Origin: CAYLMG01 sp964464635
Lineage (GTDB): Bacteria > Planctomycetota > Phycisphaerae > Sedimentisphaerales > Anaerobacaceae
NCBI GenBank assembly: GCA_964464635.1
Contig: CAYXGT010000017.1
Location: forward strand, 1-36,531
Length of the DNA: 36,531 bases
Reading direction: 5' to 3'
The first letter of the stretch is position 1; every line of letters starts with the position of its first letter. A program made the translations under genes and the position numbers. The notes beneath the pieces were generated by a model that was not told the origin of the DNA, ran no database searches, and saw only the letters and a program-made list of their open reading frames with translations. Below, piece by piece: positions 8,421-17,328 of this stretch.

Positions 8421-9602
8421 TTAACAATCCCTTTTATGATTATAATCTCTGATATATTGCCAAAATTCCATTTTGCGCCGGTTCATAACTTCCGGTTTAT
8501 ATTCCTTAGCCTTTTCAAAGTTAGTGTGAGACATTGCTGCGAGCCGTTCAGGGTCATCAATTACTTCCGCTATCTTTTCTGCAAGAACCTCGTGATTTTT
8601 TGGTGCCACCCGATACTCTTTCGCAAGCAACTCTTTAATGCCGCCGACATCACTGCCAATTGCCGGCAGCCCACGTGCCATTGCCTCTATTAGTGACCGA
8701 GGCATACCTTCAGTAAAGGAAGGCAAAATGAAAAGTTTACTCTCATCAAGCTTCGTAAAAAGCTTTTTGCCGTGGGGAATTGCTCCAGAGACATTAATCT
8801 TCCCTGACAACCCCATTTTTTTGACCGATTCTTTTAAAAAATTAATTTCCCTGCCGGGGCCTATGATTATTGCTTGCAGGTCGAGTCCTCGTTTAGACAG
8901 TTGCTCAAGGGCCTTAACCAATATCAGGTGTCCTTTTTCCGGCTCTAATCTGCCGATTGAAATGACATCAAAGGATTTATCCTGAAAGTCCTTTGCAGTT
9001 CTCGGAGTAGTTAAAAGCTCTTCATTAATATTTACGCTGCTAAATACCCATTGTCTTGATTTATCACCGCTTGGATAAAGATTTTGCAGATAGTTACTCG
9101 TATAACTTGCACAAAAAGCCTTTTTAACCTTTAACTTATTAATCTTTTCTCCCATATATGCTAACAGTTTGTTAAGGCCGAGGATTTGCACATTTTTGAC
9201 TGTGAGAGCCGATTTGCCTGCTTCGCCGACGACCTCAGCGGCGTATGGCTGCCGTCTCAGTTGCAGGTAAGCCGAGCAAACTGTACCTATGTTTCCGCCT
9301 CTTAAAAGGTAACAGCCGTTCTTTCTCGTGGCCTTAAAACAATCAAAAAGCACGCGAGGCATTTTGCACAGGAAATGCCAAAAACCAACATAGTCCGTAA
9401 CAGGAATAAAGCAAACATTCGGCCCGTCAGCTCTTTGCCATCCTTTCGGCAAAGTGGTTACCTTACGCACTCGAGCGATAGGACACACCTCATCAAACAC
9501 ATTCAGATACTCTTGCCAGTACCTGTAGACAAAGGCGATATCCGTATATATATCACCTCTGTATTCTAAAAAGTGCTGCTCAATAGTCACCATAAGCCGC
9601 AT
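8421..9602 (-). CDS. GT4-family glycosyltransferase
   Basis: A 393-residue GT-B glycosyltransferase. The C-terminal donor domain starts near FDVISIGRLEPEKGHLILVK and contains the motif SFTEGMPRSLIEAMARGLPA, the EX7E-type donor-binding element, followed by GSDVGGIKELL. The N-terminal half is less typical; it opens with TIEQHFLEYRGDIYTD, as in GT4 enzymes annotated as colanic-acid or exopolysaccharide transferases. GGAGA lies nine bases upstream of the ATG at 9602, supporting the start. A second ATG three codons in is less well spaced. It sits 57 bp after the beta-helix gene and 49 bp before the TTG of the acyltransferase gene. Its donor is not determinable. Confidence 0.9.
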   Translation of the reverse strand: MRLMVTIEQHFLEYRGDIYTDIAFVYRYWQEYLNVFDEVCPIARVRKVTTLPKGWQRADGPNVCFIPVTDYVGFWHFLCKMPRVLFDCFKATRKNGCYLLRGGNIGTVCSAYLQLRRQPYAAEVVGEAGKSALTVKNVQILGLNKLLAYMGEKINKLKVKKAFCASYTSNYLQNLYPSGDKSRQWVFSSVNINEELLTTPRTAKDFQDKSFDVISIGRLEPEKGHLILVKALEQLSKRGLDLQAIIIGPGREINFLKESVKKMGLSGKINVSGAIPHGKKLFTKLDESKLFILPSFTEGMPRSLIEAMARGLPAIGSDVGGIKELLAKEYRVAPKNHEVLAEKIAEVIDDPERLAAMSHTNFEKAKEYKPEVMNRRKMEFWQYIRDYNHKRDC

Positions 9603-9659
9603 CTGTCATTGTCTCCGCAAACCACACGGTTGCTCTTAAAAACCCAATGTGTTGCATTA

Positions 9660-11045
9660 TTATGGTATTGTGAATGAGTTTATCTTGATAGGCAATTTTT
9701 TGCCTGATGTTTGCGAATCTATTCTCACTCCGTGTGGATTTGAGACGTTAATCTCTCCTTTGACATCATAAACGCCTTCACCTGCTACAGCGTCGGTAAT
9801 TTTCATAAAAGGGCGGTTCTTTTCGTCATAGACAAAACAATTGACAAACTCGACTCCTCCTGCCTGATTTGCAACCTTCTTTTTTTTCAGTTCAAGATAG
9901 ATAGGAGATATTTTTACTCCTTTGGCAACATTTCGCCACTTGCAATCAGTAAACTTCACCTTCATCATTGAAGAATTTGTTTTATCCCAAAGGATATGGG
10001 CACCAGCGTAGGATGTATCCTCAATAGTGCAATTTTTAAACTCAATTAATCCCTTTGGGTCATTATCAGTATATCTCTTAGTGGAACGAAAACGAATGCC
10101 TGCCGATATACAGTTCTTGACATAGCAGTTGACAAAAAGGACAGAAACCTCACGTGACTTTTCAGATAGATCTCCTATGTTCAGCATAAAACCAGCGCCA
10201 CCATTGTTCTCGGAGATACAATTACTTAATACAACATCAACCAGCATATCCGCTGCATCATCTGGTTCCAGGTCTATACCAGCTCTTGGCGAAGTCCCTG
10301 CGGTATTTTTTAGCACACAGTTTTCTATACGCAGCTTATCGACAGAGATTACACTTATGCCCTGGCGATAATTGTCATCGCAGGTACAATCTCTAATCAA
10401 TATATTTTTGCATGGCACAAATTTTTTATCTCTTGTTATGAAAATACCGTCTCCCCCGGAGCTTTCCAGTTTGAGCCCAAAAACATTAACATCGCTGGAG
10501 CTCATTATTTCAAGGACATGTCGATGTTCAGATTTTTCGTATTTTGAGCTTTTGTAGTCGTTCTTTCGCATCCGAAGTGTGGCACCATAACCACGAAGAG
10601 TTACATTGCTCAAATTGCGTGCCGAAAACAGGCAATCGAATCTATCCTTAAATTCACCGCTTTTTGCAATCACAACTACACCCGGCTCAAAAATAATCTC
10701 CTGATTGCCGGCCAGCTTTATCGGCCGGACAATCCATTCATTTCCCACATAGGGGATAATAACTTTGCCGGCTCCGGAATTTATCGCTCCTTGTATCGCC
10801 CCAGTGGAATCGTCTTTGTTAAATCCCCACCATACAGCATTAGCTGTTGTTTCTTCTCCGGAAAGAACTCTTTGTATCGCCTCCGGATCCTTAAAAATCT
10901 CTGGTGAAGTTGCTGTTTGGCCCCCGCACATATGAGAATTCAAGAAAAGGACCGCGATAATGCAAAAGCCTACCACTAAAGAAATAGCTTTTATATGTTT
11001 ATAGACCATAAATTTAAATATTCGTTTCAGCCTGATATGAATCAT
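9660..11045 (-). CDS. Membrane-anchored right-handed parallel beta-helix protein (pectate-lyase-superfamily-like)
   Basis: A 461-residue protein with a basic N-terminus and a hydrophobic segment at about residues 19-36, acting as signal peptide or anchor. There is no good lipobox at Cys40. From about residue 60 the sequence resembles the pectate lyase 3/glycosyl hydrolase 28 type start (GAIQGAINSGAGKVIIP), then asparagine-rich coils such as NILIRDCTCDDNYRQGISVI and LRIENCVLKNTAG, typical of a right-handed beta-helix. Relatives act as polysaccharide lyases, epimerases or hydrolases. Inside a polysaccharide operon an extracytoplasmic trimming or modifying enzyme is the likely role. No catalytic residues can be assigned confidently. 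GGAGA lies seven bases before the ATG. The gene is 108 bp after the Wzy gene, the largest internal gap in block A. Confidence 0.83.
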   Translation of the reverse strand: MIHIRLKRIFKFMVYKHIKAISLVVGFCIIAVLFLNSHMCGGQTATSPEIFKDPEAIQRVLSGEETTANAVWWGFNKDDSTGAIQGAINSGAGKVIIPYVGNEWIVRPIKLAGNQEIIFEPGVVVIAKSGEFKDRFDCLFSARNLSNVTLRGYGATLRMRKNDYKSSKYEKSEHRHVLEIMSSSDVNVFGLKLESSGGDGIFITRDKKFVPCKNILIRDCTCDDNYRQGISVISVDKLRIENCVLKNTAGTSPRAGIDLEPDDAADMLVDVVLSNCISENNGGAGFMLNIGDLSEKSREVSVLFVNCYVKNCISAGIRFRSTKRYTDNDPKGLIEFKNCTIEDTSYAGAHILWDKTNSSMMKVKFTDCKWRNVAKGVKISPIYLELKKKKVANQAGGVEFVNCFVYDEKNRPFMKITDAVAGEGVYDVKGEINVSNPHGVRIDSQTSGKKLPIKINSFTIP

Positions 11046-11063
11046 TTTTTTCTCCGTTCGATT

Positions 11064-11078
11064 TGGCTAAATAAGCCA
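11064..11078. promoter_or_regulatory. Short perfect stem-loop in the Wzy/beta-helix intergenic gap
   Basis: The arms TGGCT (11064-11068) and AGCCA (11074-11078) enclose a 5-base AT loop. The site lies between the Wzy stop and the ribosome-binding site of the beta-helix gene, in the widest internal gap of block A (108 bp). It could be an RNA-processing or stability element separating the two genes. It has no U-tract, so it is not a convincing terminator. Confidence 0.25.
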
Positions 11079-11153
11079 TAAAATATTCGACCAATGAAAT
11101 TAGTTCAAGCCGTTTAGGATATCAGTAAAGCGCTAATCACAGGTTAAGCATCG

Positions 11154-12635
11154 TCAATAGTTTTTGTCAGAATAGTAGGCCAACTCGTCTGCTTCGTATG
11201 CTGGCTCGTTTTCTAAAAGCCAACTGCTCTCAGCCGTTGTTTCGGTAGCAGTGATTGCAAATATACTCCAAATAAAGACGAGCCAGGGGAGATTGTAGAA
11301 GAAAACGCTGGTAATCATTAATACCATTGATGCTGTACAGCCGGCCAGCGTAAGCCGGGCCTGTATCGTCCATGGGTCAAGGCATTGGCGGTAACGCCGA
11401 CCAAGAAGAAATCGTATGATCCACAATAACGCAATCATCAAAAGTACAAAACCTATTAATCCAGTTTCAATCAAGGCTTGGAAATAAGTAGAATGACTGT
11501 TAGTTAAACTATAACCAAACTCTGTCTCTCTTGAATGTAAGTACCCAGCGCCCCTACCATGGAGAATACGTAGAGTATTGTCGTGGAGCAGGGAGTAGAA
11601 GCCTCCGTGGCCGGTACCTATAATGACATTACCTGGACTCGAGGTAAATACCCTAAAGGCGGTCTTATATGTTTCGCTCCTACTTGGGTCCTCCATCGTG
11701 ACAAAACGTTTTGGTAATCCCGTGAAAAGTAACACGGTGCCTAATATCAGTGCCACGGGCGTGATAACCTTGAGGGCCCTAAACACTCGCAGTGCCACCA
11801 GCAGCAATAAAACGAATGCGACCATGCAGAGTATGGCTCCGCGGCTGCCGGTTCCTATAATAGTTACAAAGATAACAAAGGTGATAAATCCCCAAAACGC
11901 CTTTGAACGACCAGGGATAAAAAGCAGCCCGGTTGTGAAACCCAAAATTGGGAACAGAATAAAATTCAAGGATGTAGACGGGCTAAGTGGACCAAAAACC
12001 CTTATAAAACCAAGACCTGGTGCTAGCCTATCTATCCAGGCAGTACTGGGTCTTAAGCCGGGAAAGGCAAACGATAGACCCATGTAAACAAACATAATAA
12101 AGGTTAGAATCAGGACGAGCCAGCAGACAACCTTCATCCGATTAATGTAAGATAAACCCGAAACCAACAGGACCGCGGTCAACACAGGTAACACCATATA
12201 TAAGGTCTGTAAGAAAGAGTAGCCCCTCTCCAATCCGCTCCGACTGTTCCACGATAGAGAAATGATTTGCAGAAGCCCAAATAGCAACATCGGCATCAGG
12301 TACCAGCGTTTTGTAGTTCTTGATATCCCGTAAGAAAATCCCCCCAAACCTCTGGCTATCAATACTAATAAAACCATTGTAATAAACCACAGTTCTGACC
12401 AATATATATATAATCCAAAGGGCAGCGGCAGATATCTGCCCCAGGCAGATGCAACCAGACTCTTGGGAAGCAGAAATACCGCTATGAGAATAATCAGTGT
12501 CGCAGCAGATGGACGATAATTGTCTATGTCGGATAGTTGGTCTTCAGGATAGACCGGAGTGCTTTCAGTGTCTTCGTATCCGTAAGCCCAATCACCAGCG
12601 CCGTACAATTGGTCTGATTGTACTGAATTAGCCAT
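11154..12635 (-). CDS. O-antigen polymerase/ligase family membrane protein (Wzy/WaaL-like)
   Basis: A 493-residue integral membrane protein with roughly a dozen hydrophobic segments. A large extracytoplasmic loop (about residues 330-395) has the Wzy_C/O-antigen ligase pattern: SRSETYKTAFRVF, then GTGHGGFYSLL, then NSHSTYFQALIETGLIG with a conserved His. The family either polymerises undecaprenyl-linked repeat units or ligates glycan to lipid A core or protein; these cannot be separated by sequence alone. With a Wzx-like flippase and an initiating transferase in the operon, a Wzy polymerase is favoured. The start codon lies inside the end of the upstream GT4 gene (8-bp overlap). Its Shine-Dalgarno AAGGAG is embedded in the codons for the GT4 C-terminus, which implies coupling. 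Both termini carry acidic, tyrosine-rich tails. Confidence 0.87.
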   Translation of the reverse strand: MANSVQSDQLYGAGDWAYGYEDTESTPVYPEDQLSDIDNYRPSAATLIILIAVFLLPKSLVASAWGRYLPLPFGLYIYWSELWFITMVLLVLIARGLGGFSYGISRTTKRWYLMPMLLFGLLQIISLSWNSRSGLERGYSFLQTLYMVLPVLTAVLLVSGLSYINRMKVVCWLVLILTFIMFVYMGLSFAFPGLRPSTAWIDRLAPGLGFIRVFGPLSPSTSLNFILFPILGFTTGLLFIPGRSKAFWGFITFVIFVTIIGTGSRGAILCMVAFVLLLLVALRVFRALKVITPVALILGTVLLFTGLPKRFVTMEDPSRSETYKTAFRVFTSSPGNVIIGTGHGGFYSLLHDNTLRILHGRGAGYLHSRETEFGYSLTNSHSTYFQALIETGLIGFVLLMIALLWIIRFLLGRRYRQCLDPWTIQARLTLAGCTASMVLMITSVFFYNLPWLVFIWSIFAITATETTAESSWLLENEPAYEADELAYYSDKNY

Positions 12636-13758
12636 AATAAATCTCCTTTAATTTCTTTATAGAGCTTTCTATCGTAAATGGAAATTGCTTCAGAAATACC
12701 TTCCGTTGACTTTCGGGCATTTTTGGCTGTTTCAGTGTATTAAGTAATGTCTGTGCCCACTCGTCTATAGTAGTGTCCAGAGGCAAGAGAATTGAGTCAG
12801 GACAGGTGGAGGCAACTTCATGTACGCCGGGAATGTCCTGAGCAATAATTTTTAAGCCGGCCGCAGCAGCTTCGATAATTACTATTCCAAAGCCCTCGTT
12901 ACAGGAAGGAAAAGCAAACACATCCGCCGCCATTAAGTATCTGTCGATACTTGGTGCACTGCAGATGAATCGGAAATTGTTTTCGATGCCTCTCAATCGA
13001 ACCTGTTCTTCAATCGCTTTTTTTAGTATGCCTGAGCCGATAAGCAGAAAATACACATCTTGTCTTTGTTCAAGGACACGTTCCGCGGCCTGCACCAGAA
13101 CTTCGTGCCGTTTATGAGGTACGAATCTTGCGACATTAAGTACAATCGGAGCGTTTTCAGGAATATCTAATTCGCGACGAATTTTTTTCTTATCTACCGG
13201 CTTGGTAAAACGCTCAATATTTATTCCATTGTATATGACGTGCTTTGTTTGGTCTTCATTCCAACAGGGCCCCCAAAAGCCCTCCACACTTGCCTGAGAA
13301 GGTCCGACAAAGATGGTACCGTATCGCCGAATCCATCTTTTCATCAGCGAGGTATACAAGCAGCGGAGAAGCTTGCCTTGCTTTAAATCCTCTGCAGGAT
13401 GAATGTGGGCGATGCGCTTCGGTACTCCCGCCCGGGCTGCCAAACGCAATATGAGTCCGGAAAAATAATATAGATGACTGTGAACTACATCGTAATGTTC
13501 GCTATGAAGCACTCGTTTGAATTGACGGGAAAATCGCCAAATGTTTTTGTCAAGCGGCGAGCATAGTATCCTGCCGCCAAGGCTTTCGAATTCATCTTTG
13601 TATGCCCCTTTGTCCTGTCCCGTAAGGCAGACATCAATCTGCAGTTCCTCTCGGTTAGTATTACGCATAACATCCATAAGCCATGTTTCCGCCCCCCCGC
13701 GGTTTAGTGACCTGAACACCTGTAAGATACGAAGCGGCTTATTACGGGTTTTGTCCAT
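12628..13758 (-). CDS. GT4-family glycosyltransferase
   Basis: A 376-residue GT-B glycosyltransferase. The N-terminal acceptor domain starts LRILQVFRSLNRGGAETWLM, the classic GT4 glycine-rich opening, followed by DVVHSHLYYFSG. The donor domain (from about residue 205, PIVLNVARFVPHKRHEVLV) contains FPSCNEGFGIVIIEAAAAGL, with the EX7E pair that contacts the nucleotide sugar. It is similar in layout to EpsF/GumH-like enzymes. The last codons carry the ribosome-binding site of the downstream Wzy gene, so the pair is almost certainly co-translated. AAGGAAG upstream of the ATG at 13758 supports the start. The gene lies 21 bp after the pyruvyl transferase gene. Confidence 0.92.
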   Translation of the reverse strand: MDKTRNKPLRILQVFRSLNRGGAETWLMDVMRNTNREELQIDVCLTGQDKGAYKDEFESLGGRILCSPLDKNIWRFSRQFKRVLHSEHYDVVHSHLYYFSGLILRLAARAGVPKRIAHIHPAEDLKQGKLLRCLYTSLMKRWIRRYGTIFVGPSQASVEGFWGPCWNEDQTKHVIYNGINIERFTKPVDKKKIRRELDIPENAPIVLNVARFVPHKRHEVLVQAAERVLEQRQDVYFLLIGSGILKKAIEEQVRLRGIENNFRFICSAPSIDRYLMAADVFAFPSCNEGFGIVIIEAAAAGLKIIAQDIPGVHEVASTCPDSILLPLDTTIDEWAQTLLNTLKQPKMPESQRKVFLKQFPFTIESSIKKLKEIYYG

Positions 13759-13779
13759 CTCTGAAATCTTCCTTAAAAC

Positions 13780-14859
13780 CTAATTATAGCTGTTGGGCCG
13801 AATCTTTATGGCTTCTTTAACAGTATCAGCAATACGGTTTTGTACTTCGTTCAAGCTGATCGCGTTATTAATATACTCTTCTTCAAAACTTTTAATCTTT
13901 TCTGATGTTTTAAAGGGTATTACCTGACATCCATAGCAGTAGCTTATGACCAATGCGTGCATTCGAGCGGCAACGACTACTTCGGTTCTTGCTATCTCTT
14001 TAGTCAGTTCTTCCAATGTACAAATATCTAAGACTTCCACGTCAATACCATGCTTATCGTATAAATTCTGCTTTAATTTTTCTGCAGCAGGCAGGTCAGA
14101 TTTTTTGCTTGTACAAAACAGCTTTACCTGATAATTGTCGTTCGAATATTTTAGTATCTGGTCTTCCCAATACTGTAAATACATATTTTCATCCAGGCCA
14201 ACCTCTGAGTTGTTCCTCTTTCTCTTATAGAATTCGTAATTCACCGGGCAAAGTAGCGCTCTTTTTTCTTTACGTGATGGGTATTTGTATATTTCGCTTA
14301 TGTAAAAGGCGATATCAGGAACCAGCTTCGACGAAACTCCAAAGATGTTTTTCAGAACAGATAAGGAGTCCCTGTCTCTGACATATATAGCATCCACTGA
14401 CCTGAGCGATTTGCTATATAGGTATTTATCAAAGTGCGTATACTTATCAGCGGCTCCTACGCCTATCAGTACGACTTTTTTCTTATGAAAATTTTTGTAC
14501 AAATAAACCCAAATGAACATTCCCAGGCCGAAAGCGCCGTTAGACTGAATAAGTTGCCCGCCACCTATCAATACCAAATCATACTCGTTCGCTCTTAAGT
14601 GTTTTAGAAAACTCGTCCAGGTTCTGAGAAACCATCGTAATTCCATAGGCAGCACTTTTTTTACGAGCTTCTTCAAAAAGCCTGCCGCCGCCGGTTCAGG
14701 TTGAGTTGCTGTCGCTATGTTAGTTTTTTTCAGACCGGAAAAAGATGTCCAGCTGACATCGCAGTTGGTGTCCTTTAGAAGCTTTTCTAAACTAAGCCTG
14801 ATAGCTTCGTCACCAAGATTTCCCAATCCCCCCTCGTTTATAAGCAATACTTTCCTCAT
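13780..14859 (-). CDS. Polysaccharide pyruvyl transferase family protein (CsaB/WcaK-like)
   Basis: A 359-residue protein of the polysaccharide pyruvyl transferase family. Signatures are the N-terminal glycine-rich NEGGLGNLGDEAIRLSL, the central LVLIGGGQLIQS, and the C-terminal VAARMHALVISYCYG with the Arg/His pair typical of the family. The expected reaction is transfer of pyruvate from phosphoenolpyruvate to a sugar hydroxyl pair, making an acidic ketal on the glycan. Some members have other or unknown acceptors. The start codon overlaps the flippase stop by 4 bp (ATGA). If active, the block A polysaccharide would be negatively charged even without uronic acids. Confidence 0.9.
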   Translation of the reverse strand: MRKVLLINEGGLGNLGDEAIRLSLEKLLKDTNCDVSWTSFSGLKKTNIATATQPEPAAAGFLKKLVKKVLPMELRWFLRTWTSFLKHLRANEYDLVLIGGGQLIQSNGAFGLGMFIWVYLYKNFHKKKVVLIGVGAADKYTHFDKYLYSKSLRSVDAIYVRDRDSLSVLKNIFGVSSKLVPDIAFYISEIYKYPSRKEKRALLCPVNYEFYKRKRNNSEVGLDENMYLQYWEDQILKYSNDNYQVKLFCTSKKSDLPAAEKLKQNLYDKHGIDVEVLDICTLEELTKEIARTEVVVAARMHALVISYCYGCQVIPFKTSEKIKSFEEEYINNAISLNEVQNRIADTVKEAIKIRPNSYN

Positions 14860-16385
14860 ATTCCTCGTTTGTAAACCAGGGATAGCAAAAAATCCCTTTC
14901 TTCTTTGCTTATTGCTACACTATAACATATTAAAAGATAGACAACGCTCAGGGGCAATGCAGCTGCACACAGACGGGGGATAGAGCTCAAGTCGTACATT
15001 TTACTCAGCCCTAATCCTACCAGTGATACTAATGCAGCCATTAATATGCCGAGAATTATATCTTTAAAGAATATGGACTTGGGCTGATCCAGCAGTGTTG
15101 CAGTGTAAATGGGAGTAAAGAACAGATTTTTGCTTGTCAGACATAACATCGATGCCAGAGCGGCGCCATAAAGTCCCATTGTCGTATATTTTATTAATAA
15201 TATTGTTAGAATAACATTGATTACACCACCAATCACTATGACAATTGCCGGCACTTTCACTTTGTTCATGCCTTTGTAAATTGAGAACATTGGCCGGACG
15301 GTAGTATTCACAATCCATGGTCCGACGAGCAGGCACATTAAAGGACTCAGCTCTGCAAATGTCGGCCCGAGCCAACGATTTAATAAAGGCATCGAAAATC
15401 CACACACAAGACCAGTAGGCAGGGCGATTAATAAAGCCATAAACTTTGTCGCGCGTCTCGTATGTCGAGCCAAATCATCACTCTTCGTGTGGGCGACATA
15501 CTCGTATGCGATGGGAGTAAAGACATTCGCAACGGCGGAACCCAACATACTCAATAAGGTAACCACAAGAACCAGAGGCCCGTATAAACCACATTGCTCG
15601 GGACCTAACATAAGGTTAATGATTATAAGGTCTGTGCTCAAATACAGGAGTGTCCCAATCTGATTTATTGTCATCCAACCGCTCATAGAAGCCATTTCAC
15701 GGAAGGCATTCAGCTTGAAGGACTTCAACTTTATATGCAGTTTGGGAGTTAAAAGATTTTTCAGATACATGGAGCTGAACAGCATAAATAATGCCATTCC
15801 GCAGTAACCCAGTCCGACATATTTGAGTGATGCCCCGAAATACACAAAGCACAGAACTGTAATTCCCAGCCGCAGGAGCTTGCTGAGTATTATCGTTGCC
15901 TCACTGAGGTCGAAGCGATGTTTAATCAGCGTGCTTACTCTAAAGGGGCTTGTTGTCGCAACAAAAAAGGAAGATGCAGCTACCAGAAGAAAAAGCCAGC
16001 GTGCGCTTGTCTCATGTCCTGCGGGGACCTTGAATATAGCTGGCAGTTGAACTGCAAAAATGATAACAGGGACAAGAAGTAAAACACACATCATCAATAT
16101 GGAGAACAAGGCTGTGTTGAAGTAGGTGTTGCTCTGCTCCATATCGTTGCGATTAAAATGAATGGCTACAAAGCGTCCAACTGCGTTTCTAATTGCTGTT
16201 GAGAACAGGTCAAAGTAGGCCACCACCTGAGTAACCAGTGGAATCATTCCATATGCAGCAAGACCCAGGTGCCGTATTAAATAGGGAGTAAGCCAAAGAC
16301 TGATTAAGGTGCTTACAATTATTGCAAGGATGTTAGAGGTAACGTTAATTAATAATCGATGTTTAGCTTCTTTGGCTGTCTGCAT
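14856..16385 (-). CDS. Wzx-type lipid-linked oligosaccharide flippase (MATE/MOP superfamily)
   Basis: A 509-residue integral membrane protein with about 14 hydrophobic segments. It begins with LLINVTSNILAIIVSTLISL and LTPYLIRHLGLAAYGMIPLV, the TM1-loop-TM2 pattern of the polysaccharide_synt family. It is predicted to move undecaprenyl-linked repeat units across the cytoplasmic membrane for polymerisation by the Wzy-like protein encoded two genes later. It is the first gene of the 16-kb minus-strand run. The ATG at 16385 has no clear Shine-Dalgarno; instead it sits within one arm of a GCATAAA/TTTATGC inverted repeat (16382-16418). An extended -10 promoter candidate lies about 300 bp upstream. 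No Wzz or tyrosine-kinase chain-length regulator and no outer-membrane exporter is present in the window. Confidence 0.92.
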   Translation of the reverse strand: MQTAKEAKHRLLINVTSNILAIIVSTLISLWLTPYLIRHLGLAAYGMIPLVTQVVAYFDLFSTAIRNAVGRFVAIHFNRNDMEQSNTYFNTALFSILMMCVLLLVPVIIFAVQLPAIFKVPAGHETSARWLFLLVAASSFFVATTSPFRVSTLIKHRFDLSEATIILSKLLRLGITVLCFVYFGASLKYVGLGYCGMALFMLFSSMYLKNLLTPKLHIKLKSFKLNAFREMASMSGWMTINQIGTLLYLSTDLIIINLMLGPEQCGLYGPLVLVVTLLSMLGSAVANVFTPIAYEYVAHTKSDDLARHTRRATKFMALLIALPTGLVCGFSMPLLNRWLGPTFAELSPLMCLLVGPWIVNTTVRPMFSIYKGMNKVKVPAIVIVIGGVINVILTILLIKYTTMGLYGAALASMLCLTSKNLFFTPIYTATLLDQPKSIFFKDIILGILMAALVSLVGLGLSKMYDLSSIPRLCAAALPLSVVYLLICYSVAISKEERDFLLSLVYKRGI

Positions 16386-16418
16386 AAATTAGGATAAAAT
16401 TGGTTTTTTGCTTTATGC
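16382..16418 (-). promoter_or_regulatory. Inverted repeat overlapping the flippase start codon
   Basis: GCATAAA at 16382-16388 and TTTATGC at 16412-16418 are perfect 7-base inverted arms separated by 23 bases. In the minus-strand transcript the second arm contains the ATG of the flippase gene, so base pairing would mask the start codon. No Shine-Dalgarno is recognisable between the arms. This could be a translational control structure or an operator; chance is also possible given the AT-rich arms. Confidence 0.3.
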
Positions 16419-16692
16419 GGGAGAAAACAAGTTACCCCCTGGTTCGCGTCCTGTTAGACGATACGGACAAGCGGCAGTAAAGTCTACCTTGCCAGTGTTA
16501 CCTCGTTGATTAACGCTGTTTTTATTCAATTAAACGCAGATTACACGGGTAAATACGGTTTTAATAATCAATTTGCTTAAACTCCGTCCCCGTCGGTGGC
16601 GAAAAAACAATTGTTAACCTTGAACTGTTTTTTTCCCGGACACTGCCGTGGGTATTATTAACCTATATATAGAAAGTTACCGCTGCACTGGT

Positions 16693-16701
16693 ATTATAAC
16701 A
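16693..16701 (-). promoter_or_regulatory. Extended -10 promoter candidate for the polysaccharide operon
   Basis: On the minus strand the bases read TGTTATAAT, a perfect TATAAT (16693-16698) preceded by TGn (16699-16701). There is no good -35 at 16-18 bp, but extended -10 promoters can do without it. Transcription would start near 16686 and give an untranslated leader of about 300 nt ahead of the flippase gene, long enough for RNA-level control. Assigned by consensus match only. Confidence 0.4.
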
Positions 16702-16987
16702 TAAGTTTCGTCAAATAAAGAACATAGCTTTAATACGAGCTTTTTGCAACCAATAATATTGTCTCATTTTTCAACAAAAAATTTACGTTATCAATGTCCC
16801 ATAAGTTCATATTTGAAGCTCAACTGCCGATTTCCAAAAAAATGCAAGTCTTAAAAAGCATAAGCCCTTTATTCATATCAAGTTATGAAATCTTGGGGAA
16901 AATTTATAATGTTTTTTTAGGTGTGTCTGGTCTTTTCAGGCTTTTGTAAGTAAAACCGATTGTGGAAATGGCCGAAAAAACCTTATA

Positions 16988-17008
16988 CTTTGGAATGCTT
17001 GTCCAAAG
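16988..17008. promoter_or_regulatory. Perfect 7-7-7 inverted repeat (operator or hairpin)
   Basis: CTTTGGA (16988-16994) and TCCAAAG (17002-17008) are exact inverted arms around the 7-base spacer ATGCTTG. The symmetry and centre-to-centre spacing of 14 bp would suit a dimeric regulator, or the RNA could form a hairpin. It lies mid-way in the divergent region, so it could serve either operon. Confidence 0.35.
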
Positions 17009-17133
17009 CAAATAAATGGGGGTATAGGAATATATAACGAAACTATTAGTACCTTGACAGGAAGCTTTCAGTTTTAAGCCCGATAGTGACACTTGTGGCA
17101 TATCTGTAAGTTGGATTTTGCATCTAAGGGAGC

Positions 17134-17151
17134 AAAATATTGTAATATTTT
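17134..17151. promoter_or_regulatory. AT-only 8-bp-arm palindrome
   Basis: AAAATATT and AATATTTT form exact 8-bp arms around a GT centre. It lies about 300 bp upstream of the sensor kinase start. It may be a regulator site or a bent-DNA element; AT-rich palindromes also arise by chance, so the call is weak. Confidence 0.22.
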
Positions 17152-17328
17152 TAAAACACTGGTTATTTTTCCGAAGTGCTTTAGTTCAGGGACTTATTAT
17201 CGATGCTTAAGATTAAATCAGATAAATGGTTATGAATAAATCGCCGATAAGTCTATGTGATTATTTATGATAGGTAAGACTGAGAAGGACTCTTGGCTTT
17301 TTAGTAAGGAACTAAGACTGAGTTATAT

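Noticed and set aside
11623..12087. Plus-strand frame of 154 codons opposite the Wzy-like gene
   Set aside because: Antisense to a well-supported membrane protein; no ribosome-binding site or recognisable domain.
16904..17101. Minus-strand 65-codon frame in the divergent region
   Set aside because: No ribosome-binding site, no family match I recognise, and it runs through the inverted repeat at 16988-17008; more likely regulatory DNA.
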